From: Membranihabitans marinus
GTDB taxonomy: Bacteria > Bacteroidota > Bacteroidia > Chitinophagales > Saprospiraceae
Reading direction: 5' to 3'
NCBI RefSeq assembly: GCF_019802045.1
Contig: NZ_JAHVHU010000004.1
Location: 124,001-188,000, forward strand
DNA: 64,000 nucleotides
Part shown: positions 53,007-60,846 of the stretch, one piece after another
Layout of the letters: every line of letters starts with the position of its first letter
Position numbering within the stretch: position 1 is the first letter of the stretch
Notes under the pieces: generated by a model
The model's input: only the letters and a program-made list of their open reading frames with translations
What the model was told of the DNA's origin: nothing
Database searches by the model: none
Program-made: the position numbers and the translations under genes

Positions 53007-54065
53007 CTACCATTGCAACAGTGCTGCTCCCCAGGTGAACCCGCTTCCGAAAGCTGCCAGACAAACTAGATCGCCTGATTTGATTTTGTTAGCGTGATAA
53101 GCTTCTGACAACGCGATCGGAATAGAGGCTGCTGTAGTATTTCCGTATTTTTGGATATTGTTATACACTTGATCATCTGACAGTCCGAGCCGTTTCTGCA
53201 CGAACTGGCTAATTCGAAGATTGGCTTGATGTGGGATGAGCAAACTGATATCTTCAGGTGATTTCTCTGTTGCCAACAAAGCTTCCTGAATAACTTCCGG
53301 GAATTTTGTTACTGCAAACTTAAAAACATGTTGACCATCCATATACGGGAAAGTCAGGTGATTATCCAACATGTCTTCGGTGAGAAAAACCGGGTCATAA
53401 GGATTATCTGAAAATCCGTATTTTTCAGTATCTTCTTCGTAATATCCACCATGACAACCGGGACTGATAAAGGCTAGTTTTTCAGCATGACGACCATCAG
53501 AATGAAGATGCGTGCTCAATATTCCACGTTCAGCATCTTCGGTCGGTTGAAGAACAACGGCACCTGCTCCATCGCCAAATATGACCGATATATCCCGACC
53601 TCGAGTGGTGTAGTCCAATCCCATGGAATGGGTCTCGCTACCGATCAGCAAAATGTTTTTGTACATGCCGGTTTTGATAAACTGATCAGCGACACTCAGG
53701 CCGTATATAAAGCCGGAACACTGATTGCGAATGTCCAGTGCGCCACACTCCCCTTCTGAGATGCCCAACATACGCTGAACTAACACCCCACACCCTGGAA
53801 AATAATAATCCGGACTCAATGTGGCAAAAACAATAAAATCGATGTCATTTTTATCAATTCCGGCATCTTTGATGGCCATTTCTGCCGCTTTAGCTCCCAT
53901 TGTTGTAGTGGTTTCCCTGAACCGGGTCGCTACGCGTCGCTCTTGTATTCCGGTTCGTTCACGGATCCATTCGTCACTGGTATCCATCACTTTCTCCAGA
54001 TCTTTATTCGTAACAATATTTTCAGGTACGTAATGGCCAATACCTTTTATGATGGTCTTTTTCAT
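53007..54065 (-). CDS. fabH: 3-oxoacyl-ACP synthase III (FabH)
   Basis: 352 residues. The catalytic triad of KAS III is visible: Cys116 in DIRNQCSGFIYG, His in LLIPHQANLRI and Asn in YGNTTAASIPIAL. N terminus IKGIGHYVPENIVTNKDLEK and C-terminal AAFGSGFTWGAALLQW are typical. It starts fatty-acid chains from acyl-CoA and malonyl-ACP in the cytoplasm. Other fab genes are not adjacent, and plsX/rpmF are not present here, so this may be a second copy. A perfect 10-bp inverted repeat lies 18 bp before its start and could affect its expression. Confidence 0.94.
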   Translation of the reverse strand: MKKTIIKGIGHYVPENIVTNKDLEKVMDTSDEWIRERTGIQERRVATRFRETTTTMGAKAAEMAIKDAGIDKNDIDFIVFATLSPDYYFPGCGVLVQRMLGISEGECGALDIRNQCSGFIYGLSVADQFIKTGMYKNILLIGSETHSMGLDYTTRGRDISVIFGDGAGAVVLQPTEDAERGILSTHLHSDGRHAEKLAFISPGCHGGYYEEDTEKYGFSDNPYDPVFLTEDMLDNHLTFPYMDGQHVFKFAVTKFPEVIQEALLATEKSPEDISLLIPHQANLRISQFVQKRLGLSDDQVYNNIQKYGNTTAASIPIALSEAYHANKIKSGDLVCLAAFGSGFTWGAALLQW

Positions 54066-54083
54066 TTTTATTTCTTCTGTTTG

Positions 54084-54114
54084 ATTCGGTGTTGAAATGA
54101 TCCGAACACCGAAT
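54084..54114. promoter_or_regulatory. Perfect inverted repeat in the fabH/antiporter divergent region
   Basis: ATTCGGTGTT (54084-54093) and AACACCGAAT (54105-54114) are exact reverse complements with an 11-bp spacer. In the fabH direction the element ends 18 bp before the start codon, so it could be an operator for a dimeric repressor or a 5'-leader hairpin. It has no T-tract that would make it a terminator. Confidence 0.5.
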
Positions 54115-54163
54115 ATATATGAGCGGTCAATTTAATAAAATATTTCCTTAAGAATGATATTTT

Positions 54164-54171
54164 TACCTTTG
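54164..54171 (+). promoter_or_regulatory. Candidate Bacteroidota -7 element (TACCTTTG)
   Basis: TACCTTTG matches the TAnnTTTG -7 consensus of Bacteroidota primary promoters and lies 15 bp before the antiporter ATG at 54187. A clear TTTG -33 word is lacking at the right distance, so the call is tentative. Confidence 0.35.
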
Positions 54172-54186
54172 AATGAATTCTAACTC

Positions 54187-55413
54187 ATGATTGCAAACAT
54201 CACACAACTAAGCTGGGCACTGGCTGGTACGGGTATAAATCTGAGGATATACCTCATAATTGCGTTGGTGATTCTCGTTTTTAGTTTTCTGCTGAAACAG
54301 ATCCACCAACCGTATATCATTGCTTATATGCTCAGTGGTGTCGTGTTGGGTCCATTTGGACTGGGAATGTTTGTGGATATTGACCTAGTGCAGGACGTGG
54401 GAGATATTGGGTTGATCATACTGATGTTTTTTATCGGAATGGAAATATCTCTTCCCAAATTCGTGCGAAAATGGCGGATCTCGATCATTGCGACAGGATT
54501 GCAAATAATTATGAGTCTGCTTTTTTGTGGATTATTGAGTATGGCTTTTGGATGGAATTGGAAACAGGTCTTGTTTCTGGGCTTTATTACTGCATTAAGT
54601 AGTTCAGCTGTGGTGATTAAATTATTGGAAGCCAAAAACAAAGTAACAACGAATATCGGTGAGAATGTTATTATCGTACTGCTGACTCAAGATGTATTAT
54701 TTGTTCCGATCCTCGTATTTCTTGGTAGCATTACTGGCGTGGAGGTGGCTCAAAAAACCATTATTTTACAGATTACGGGTGGGGTTTTTCTCCTGCTCAC
54801 TTTGCTGTATGTGCTTTGGAAAGAAGAGATCAGATTGCCTTTTTCGAAACAGCTAAAAGGAGATCACGAACTTCAGGTTTTTGCAGGGTTGCTTTTGTGT
54901 TTTGGTATGGCCTTTTTGACCGATTTTTTTAATTTATCTGCAGCTCTGGGCGCGTTTGTTGGTGGGATATTGGTTCACGCGGCAAAAAGTACACAGTGGT
55001 TACATAACAGCCTGCATCCCTTTCGCGTAGTATTGGTTTCTGTCTTTTTTATCTCGATTGGAATACTGATTGATCTGACCTACCTGGTTGATAATTGGAT
55101 TATAGTATCTTCATTGGTTTTACTAGTTTTTGTGACTAATCATGGGATCAATGCCTTGTCACTCAGAGCGTTGGGAAATACCTGGACCCAGTCTATATAC
55201 GGTGGAGGTTTGTTGGCACAAATAGGTGAATTAAGTTTTATCGTGGCTTCGGTGGGTCGGGTAAATGGAGTTCTCGGTCCTGATGAATACAAGCTGACCA
55301 TATTGATCATATCAGTTACTATATTTCTAAGCCCCTTCTGGATTGGATTAACGAAATTTGTAATAGCTCGATATGGGAAGGCAGATGCCTCTGGAGAATG
55401 GCTTCAAAAATAG
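54187..55413 (+). CDS. Cation:proton antiporter (CPA2/KefB-type membrane domain)
   Basis: 408 residues with about 12-13 membrane segments and no soluble C-terminal part. Family marks: QIHQPYIIAYMLSGVVLGP, GLIILMFFIGMEISLPKF, ALSSSAVVIKLLEA, and the ion-binding region around LSAALGAFVGGILV. It is the Na+/H+ exchanger (PF00999-type) fold of KefB/KefC-like proteins but lacks the RCK/TrkA-N regulatory domain. It probably exchanges K+ or Na+ for H+ at the inner membrane. It is transcribed divergently from fabH and is followed by a hairpin before the ebo cluster, so it is probably its own unit. Confidence 0.9.
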   Translation: MIANITQLSWALAGTGINLRIYLIIALVILVFSFLLKQIHQPYIIAYMLSGVVLGPFGLGMFVDIDLVQDVGDIGLIILMFFIGMEISLPKFVRKWRISIIATGLQIIMSLLFCGLLSMAFGWNWKQVLFLGFITALSSSAVVIKLLEAKNKVTTNIGENVIIVLLTQDVLFVPILVFLGSITGVEVAQKTIILQITGGVFLLLTLLYVLWKEEIRLPFSKQLKGDHELQVFAGLLLCFGMAFLTDFFNLSAALGAFVGGILVHAAKSTQWLHNSLHPFRVVLVSVFFISIGILIDLTYLVDNWIIVSSLVLLVFVTNHGINALSLRALGNTWTQSIYGGGLLAQIGELSFIVASVGRVNGVLGPDEYKLTILIISVTIFLSPFWIGLTKFVIARYGKADASGEWLQK

Positions 55414-55470
55414 GGTTTGAAACATTAATTTTTACTTTAAAAGTAGGCGATCATTAAAATTTTATTAACA

Positions 55471-55499
55471 CCCCTGAAAAATTAGTTTTCTCAGGTGAT
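55471..55499 (+). terminator. Putative hairpin between antiporter and ebo cluster
   Basis: CACCCCTGAAAA ... TTTTCTCAGGTG forms an imperfect stem with a short AT loop, about 60 bp after the antiporter stop and 80 bp before eboA; a weak T-rich tract (TTTCCTTTAATT) follows. It would separate the antiporter transcript from the ebo operon. A further ACATAT-AAAA-ATATGT repeat lies at 55522-55537. Confidence 0.45.
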
Positions 55500-55578
55500 T
55501 TCCTTTAATTATGGACCACCCACATATAAAAATATGTAGTGAAATTTCTCATTAAAAGAAAGGTGGGGTGAAGAAAAA

Positions 55579-56421
55579 ATGTCAGAGATGATGCCATACA
55601 TAAATTACATCGACGATATACTGAAATCAGAGTGTACCGAGAAAGAATATGAGTGGATACAAACTAAATCGCGTCAGGATCCTAAAGCGATCCGATTGGC
55701 ATTTGTCATGGCCCACAGACAAATATCCAATGTGCCTGTATCTGCAGGAAGAATAAAAATTTTGGATACTCCTTATTCTATTGACCTAAGTCAGTGGTCC
55801 AGAGATCAGTTGGGGAGAACATTTCTGGTGCTTTCACTTGAACGGGGAGACGCCAACAAGTTTTATGATGAGGTACAAACCATTTTTAAAACAGCTGATA
55901 ACCGTGAATCCCAAGCTATTTATGCAGCTATGTCGCTCTTCAGTTCCCCATCCATTTGGATTCAACGAGCCACTGAAGCTATCCGATCCAATGTAGGCCT
56001 GATTTTTGATGCCATGGCGTTTAATAATCCCTTTCCGGCAATGCACTTTGATGATGTTGCCTGGAATCAGTTGGTTCTTAAAACGATTTTTAGTGATAAG
56101 TCCATCTGGAGAATTACAGGGTTAGCTGAACGACGTAATGAACAGTTGGCAAGAACCCTTTCTGATTTTGCTCATGAACGATGGGCAGCCGGACGGACCT
56201 TACCGGCTGATGTTTGGTTTCTCGCAGCTCCCTTTCCCGGAAAAAGATATTGGGAAGATGTGGAGACATTGTTATCTTCAGATGCGGCAGATAATCAGAA
56301 CGCCGGCTATTTGCTGTGGAAGGAACACAATCAGAGCACCCCGGATCATATCAAGGATTCATACGAAAAGTACATGACGGAAATGAATCGGAAGGATATC
56401 CGATGGTCGGACTTGACGTAA
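55579..56421 (+). CDS. eboA: EboA-like protein (first gene of ebo cluster)
   Basis: 280 residues, mostly helical by appearance, without signal peptide or membrane segment. It has no recognisable catalytic motif; assignment rests on size, on general resemblance to EboA proteins (conserved WRITGLAERRNEQLARTLSDFAHERWAAGR region), and above all on its place as the first of six genes in the canonical eboA-F order. EboA is essential in known ebo systems but its biochemistry is not established. A purine-rich stretch (AGAAAGGTGGGGTGAAGAA) precedes the ATG. eboB follows after 48 bp. Confidence 0.8.
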   Translation: MSEMMPYINYIDDILKSECTEKEYEWIQTKSRQDPKAIRLAFVMAHRQISNVPVSAGRIKILDTPYSIDLSQWSRDQLGRTFLVLSLERGDANKFYDEVQTIFKTADNRESQAIYAAMSLFSSPSIWIQRATEAIRSNVGLIFDAMAFNNPFPAMHFDDVAWNQLVLKTIFSDKSIWRITGLAERRNEQLARTLSDFAHERWAAGRTLPADVWFLAAPFPGKRYWEDVETLLSSDAADNQNAGYLLWKEHNQSTPDHIKDSYEKYMTEMNRKDIRWSDLT

Positions 56422-56469
56422 TTAGAGCATATAAATAGATCAATTTTAATCAAGAAATAAACCACAATT

Positions 56470-57486
56470 ATGGGACATTCAGATAAACCTACACAGAACC
56501 CCCCTCATTTTCAAGGCGACACCGGTCAACAGCCCGTGGAGAAGCAGGAGGATTTTGATTATAAAAATGAAATTAAAGGATGGCATTTCTTTGACCCCCA
56601 TATTCATATGGTATCCAGAACGACCGACGATTACCAGGCTTTGGCTGATGCAGGGGTGGTGGGAATTATTGAACCTGCATTTTGGGTCGGTCAACCACGT
56701 ACGGGATTATCCACATTTCGGGATTATTACAATAGCCTGATCGGATGGGAACGTTTTCGTTCCTCCCAGTTTGGGATCCAACACTACTGTACCATGGGAT
56801 TGAATTCCCGGGAAGCCAATAATGAGGAATTGGCGGAACAAGTAATGGAAATACTTCCGCTTTATCTATATAAAGAAGGGGTCGTTGGCGTGGGTGAAAT
56901 AGGATTTGATGACCAGACGGCCTTGGAAGAAAAGTATTATCGGGCTCAATTGGAACTGGCGAAAGAAGGCAACTTGCCCGTTCAGGTCCACACGCCCCAT
57001 CGAGATAAAACCCAAGGAACAGAAAAAAGCATGGCTATTGCGTTGGAACATGGCCTGGACCCATCTATGGTCATTATTGATCACAATAATGAAGAGACAG
57101 TAGAATCTGTTTTGGATCAAGGATTTTGGGCAGCATTTACGATTTATCCGTTCACTAAAATGGGGAATCAGCGTATGGTGGAAGTCGTGAAAAAATATGG
57201 TTCAGAGCGAATCATGGTTAATAGTGCCGCTGACTGGGGAATTAGTGATCCACTTGCTGTTCCGAAAACAGCTGCATTGATGAAGGTTCAGGGAATACCG
57301 GAAAATCAAATTAGAGATGTGACCTATCAAAATGCCATTGATGCATTCGGTCAAAGCGGACAGATCAAAAAAGAACTATTGCGGTCGTTGCAAGAAGTTG
57401 ATCAAAGTGTGAAATATGAAGGAAATACAGTGCTCAGAGGCGGACAACAACCTCGTACGAACAAGAATTCTGTTATAATCGAATAA
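56470..57486 (+). CDS. eboB: EboB, TatD-like metal-dependent hydrolase
   Basis: 338 residues. After a ~35-residue hydrophilic N-terminal extension comes a TatD-type TIM barrel: DPHIHM (His44, His46), GVVGVGEIGFDD with a metal-bridging Glu, VQVHTPHRD, IIDHNNEETV and the late Asp in NSAADWG. All usual metal ligands are kept, so it should be an active hydrolase of unknown substrate. In ebo clusters it is always encoded next to eboA and eboC. The eboC start follows its stop by 2 bp, consistent with translational coupling. Confidence 0.9.
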   Translation: MGHSDKPTQNPPHFQGDTGQQPVEKQEDFDYKNEIKGWHFFDPHIHMVSRTTDDYQALADAGVVGIIEPAFWVGQPRTGLSTFRDYYNSLIGWERFRSSQFGIQHYCTMGLNSREANNEELAEQVMEILPLYLYKEGVVGVGEIGFDDQTALEEKYYRAQLELAKEGNLPVQVHTPHRDKTQGTEKSMAIALEHGLDPSMVIIDHNNEETVESVLDQGFWAAFTIYPFTKMGNQRMVEVVKKYGSERIMVNSAADWGISDPLAVPKTAALMKVQGIPENQIRDVTYQNAIDAFGQSGQIKKELLRSLQEVDQSVKYEGNTVLRGGQQPRTNKNSVIIE

Positions 57487-57488
57487 CC

Positions 57489-58379
57489 TTGCGTACGAAT
57501 CCTTACCTTATCCTCATCCGTCCGGCTAATCTGATTACTTCTGCTGCCGACATTGTTGCTGGTGCGACGGTGGCTACCTTGCTATATACAGAGTCGTTCA
57601 CAGTGCCGGGGCACTGGTCGGGTTTCTTTTTTCTTCTATTATCATCTGTATTACTTTATGCAGGTGGTATTACTATGAATGATGTGATAGATTATAGACT
57701 GGACCAGGTAGAGCGTCCGGAAAGGCCGATTCCAAGTGGGAAAATTCCAGTCCGTCACGCGGCCTTGTTCGCCAGTTGCTTGATGGCTGGCGGGGTGTTA
57801 CTGGGCTTTATACATCACATGCAGAGTGGTGTTTTGGCACTTTTGATTGCCGTACTCTCTCTGGTCTACAATAAATGGAGCAAGCATCATAGTTTTGCCG
57901 GACCTTTTAACATGGGGGTGTTACGTGGTCTCAATCTTTTGCTGGGACTTAGCTTCATACCAAATTTGGTGGTTGGGAATTATGAAATAGGAATCATTCC
58001 CCTGACCTATATTTTTGCCATTACCATGGTCAGTCGCGGGGAAGTCCATGGAAGTTCACGTCAACCACTTTTCATAGCAGGTGGACTGTTTTTATTAGCG
58101 GAAGCCGGTATTCTGTACATCGGGTGGAGTTATGGGAGTATTTGGCTACCTGTGCTGTTTGCTCTTATTCATCTGTGGTTTATTTTTCCAGCACTTATTC
58201 GAGCCATAAAAAATCCGACACCCGACCACATCAGACGAACGGTGATGCACGGAGTGTTGGGGATTATTTTACTGGATGCAGTATGGGTCAGCACGACCGA
58301 GTATTGGCCATGGGCGATAGCGCTGGTCCTATTATTACCTGTATCCAGACAACTTGGTCGCTACTTTTCTGTTACATGA
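57489..58379 (+). CDS. eboC: EboC, UbiA-superfamily prenyltransferase
   Basis: 296 residues from a TTG start at 57489, the only start that keeps the first membrane helix and lies 2 bp after the eboB stop. About nine membrane helices. The first Asp-rich motif NDVIDYRLDQVERPERPIPSG is complete and typical of UbiA enzymes; the second region (GPFNMGVLRGLNLLLG) is less Asp-rich than in canonical prenyltransferases, a trait that may reflect the ebo-specific acceptor. It should transfer or bind a prenyl group within the inner membrane. This is the membrane component of the cluster and a likely part of the export function. Confidence 0.9.
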   Translation: MRTNPYLILIRPANLITSAADIVAGATVATLLYTESFTVPGHWSGFFFLLLSSVLLYAGGITMNDVIDYRLDQVERPERPIPSGKIPVRHAALFASCLMAGGVLLGFIHHMQSGVLALLIAVLSLVYNKWSKHHSFAGPFNMGVLRGLNLLLGLSFIPNLVVGNYEIGIIPLTYIFAITMVSRGEVHGSSRQPLFIAGGLFLLAEAGILYIGWSYGSIWLPVLFALIHLWFIFPALIRAIKNPTPDHIRRTVMHGVLGIILLDAVWVSTTEYWPWAIALVLLLPVSRQLGRYFSVT

Positions 58380-58465
58380 TAAAAGCTTCAAAGAACAGGA
58401 CCAGTAAATTTCAAAATGTTTTTGAGAAAAGCATACAATTTTAGACGTCAAATGCATTTACAGAC

Positions 58466-59662
58466 ATGAAAAACAAAACAAAAGTCGCCAACGAATCCTC
58501 GGTATTACAAGCCAGATTTATGGTGCCTTACCAGTACGAGATACATTTCACCAGTGATTTATTTGCCATTGAGAATCCATTGGTACGGGAGTATTTTTCG
58601 CAACATAAGAAATTAAAAGGTCAAAAGCCAAAAGTACTTTTTATGATTGATCAGGGGGTGGTCGATCATCATCCGGATCTATCAACACGAATCGGGCTAT
58701 ATTTTGACACGGTAGATGGAGTAGAATGTATAAATAAAAAGTATATTTTTCCTGGTGGTGAACAAGTCAAGAACAGCCGCAAGGATCAGGATGCCATGCT
58801 TCAAGCTATCGATGAACATGGTATTGACCGGCACTCCTATGTCATCGGCATTGGTGGTGGTGCCTTGTTGGATGCAGTGGGATATGCCGCAGCTATTTCA
58901 CATCGTGGTGTTCGGCATATCCGTGTCCCTACGACCGTTCTCTCACAGAATGACTCAGGTATAGGTGTCAAAAACGGTATAAATTATTTTAATAAGAAAA
59001 ATTATCTGGGGAGTTTTACCCCGCCGGAGGCCGTCTGGAATGATCTAGATTTTCTAAGTACTTTATCAGATCGTGACAAGCGATCTGGCTTGTCTGAAGC
59101 AGTTAAAGTGGCTCTGATTAAAGACCGGCAGTTTTTTGAATGGCTTGAAGAATACAGTAAGTCATTAAACTCCTTTGATGAGGAAGCCTTACAGGAATCG
59201 ATCATTGTCTGCGCACGTCTTCATCTGAATCATATAACCACGAGTGGTGATCCTTTTGAACGTGGATCAGCGCGGCCTCTTGATTTTGGTCACTGGGCTG
59301 CTCATAAACTGGAACACCTGACAGATTATGAAATTCGGCACGGTGAAGCTGTTGCTGTTGGTATTGTCCTGGATACGGTTTATTCATATCTAATGGGCTA
59401 TATTGATGAAAATTCCATGAACCGGGTGGTCTCTCTTTTTGACCAACTGGGGTTCAATGAATATTTTGATTATCTGCGACACTATGAGAGTAAAGCTTTG
59501 CTTCAGGGACTCGAAGAGTTCCGGGAACATCTCGGCGGCAAATTAACTGTCACGCTCATCGACCGCATTGGTCATGGTTTTGAAGTACATGAAATTGATA
59601 CTGAAAAAATGAAAATGGCACTGAAGCGCATTACTCAACCAACCTTTTATTATGAGAACTAA
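58466..59662 (+). CDS. eboD: EboD, 3-dehydroquinate synthase-like protein
   Basis: 398 residues, a sugar-phosphate-cyclase fold: NAD-binding IGIGGGALLDAVGYAAAISHRG, substrate loop VPTTVLSQNDSGIGVKNGIN, and zinc ligands Glu in SGLSEAVKVALIKD, His in DFGHWAAHK and His in RHGEAVAVG. All catalytic metal residues are present. It differs from housekeeping AroB by a ~60-residue N-terminal extension (MVPYQYEIHFTSDLFAIENP) shared with 2-epi-5-epi-valiolone synthase-like and EboD proteins. It overlaps the eboE start by 11 bp. The product is unknown; a cyclitol-like intermediate is possible. Confidence 0.92.
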   Translation: MKNKTKVANESSVLQARFMVPYQYEIHFTSDLFAIENPLVREYFSQHKKLKGQKPKVLFMIDQGVVDHHPDLSTRIGLYFDTVDGVECINKKYIFPGGEQVKNSRKDQDAMLQAIDEHGIDRHSYVIGIGGGALLDAVGYAAAISHRGVRHIRVPTTVLSQNDSGIGVKNGINYFNKKNYLGSFTPPEAVWNDLDFLSTLSDRDKRSGLSEAVKVALIKDRQFFEWLEEYSKSLNSFDEEALQESIIVCARLHLNHITTSGDPFERGSARPLDFGHWAAHKLEHLTDYEIRHGEAVAVGIVLDTVYSYLMGYIDENSMNRVVSLFDQLGFNEYFDYLRHYESKALLQGLEEFREHLGGKLTVTLIDRIGHGFEVHEIDTEKMKMALKRITQPTFYYEN

Positions 59663-60833
59663 TTCCGGCCATCTTTCTTATTGCACCAATATTCATTCCG
59701 GCGAAGATTGGTCTTCTCATTTTCAGGAACTGAGTAGACATCTTCCCCGAATAAAAAAAGAAGTATCTCCAGATGAGGATATGGGAATCGGACTTCGGAT
59801 TAATCACCAAATGGCACGGGACCTGCTTGAAGGAAATTCGCTTGAGGTGTTTCAGTCGTGGCTTGAGAAGAATGGCTTCTATGTTTTTACGCTCAATGGT
59901 TTTCCATATGGCTCATTTCACGGAGAGGTGATCAAGGATCAGGTTCATGCACCGGATTGGACAACGACGGATCGGCTGGCATATACCTTGCGATTATTTG
60001 ATATTCTTGCCCGTTTATTGCCTGCTGACGTGGAAAGCGGAGGGATTTCCACCTCACCCCTCTCCTACCGCTATTGGCATAAATCGGAAAAAGAGCGGAA
60101 TGAAGCCCTGAATAAAGCCACCGATCGGATTATAGAGGTGGCGGTATATCTTGATAAATTAAAAGACAAGTTCGGTAAAAATCTCCATCTAGACCTGGAA
60201 CCGGAACCCGATGGCCTGATCGGGAATGGCGAGGAGTTTATTCAGTGGTATGATAGTGTGCTTTTAACACGGGCAAATAAAGTACTAAAAGACAGCGATG
60301 TGTCATCTGGAAATTTGGGTAATTTTATCCGGAAACACATTCAGCTTTGCTATGATGTTTGTCACATGGCTGTAGAGTTTGAAAATCAGTCTGATCTGAT
60401 TAATACCCTCCGACATAATAACATTCCGATCGGCAAAATCCAGTTAAGCTCAGCACTTCGGTTGAAGACAGGCATCAATCCGGAAGAATTACGGAAATTT
60501 GATGAGCCCTATTACCTGCATCAGGTGGTCATCAAAAAACCAGATGGGGCATTGATACGATTCAGAGACCTGCCAGCAGCATTCGATACTAACGAGAATA
60601 CAGATGGCGAATGGCGGGTGCATTTTCATGTACCAGTATTTACCAAAGCGTATGGAGTCTTATCCTCCACACAGGATTACTTGGTGGAAATCCTGGATAT
60701 TCACCGCAAATCGCCGCTGACCGATCATTTTGAGATCGAGACCTATACCTGGGATGTATTGCCGGATGAATTGCAATTGCCCGTTAGTGAATCAATCATT
60801 CGGGAGATCGAGACGATCCAAAAATGGATGTAA
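59652..60833 (+). CDS. eboE: EboE, TIM-barrel (xylose isomerase-like) protein
   Basis: 393 residues, starting at ATG 59652 inside the end of eboD. A TIM barrel of the sugar-isomerase/AP-endonuclease group: GIGLRINHQMARDLLEG at strand 1, a Glu in HLDLEPEPDGLIGN, and a possible metal His/Asp in CYDVCHMAVEFE. Conserved phrases FTLNGFPYGSFHG and HFHVPVF are distinctive of EboE. It probably acts in the cytoplasm on a small sugar- or cyclitol-like molecule together with EboD. eboF begins 13 bp downstream. Confidence 0.88.
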   Translation: MRTNSGHLSYCTNIHSGEDWSSHFQELSRHLPRIKKEVSPDEDMGIGLRINHQMARDLLEGNSLEVFQSWLEKNGFYVFTLNGFPYGSFHGEVIKDQVHAPDWTTTDRLAYTLRLFDILARLLPADVESGGISTSPLSYRYWHKSEKERNEALNKATDRIIEVAVYLDKLKDKFGKNLHLDLEPEPDGLIGNGEEFIQWYDSVLLTRANKVLKDSDVSSGNLGNFIRKHIQLCYDVCHMAVEFENQSDLINTLRHNNIPIGKIQLSSALRLKTGINPEELRKFDEPYYLHQVVIKKPDGALIRFRDLPAAFDTNENTDGEWRVHFHVPVFTKAYGVLSSTQDYLVEILDIHRKSPLTDHFEIETYTWDVLPDELQLPVSESIIREIETIQKWM

Positions 60834-60846
60834 AGAAATTATAATT

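Noticed and set aside
60730-60846. N-terminal extension of EboF
   Set aside because: It overlaps the end of eboE and has no family character; the ATG at 60847 gives the expected alkaline-phosphatase-superfamily N terminus.
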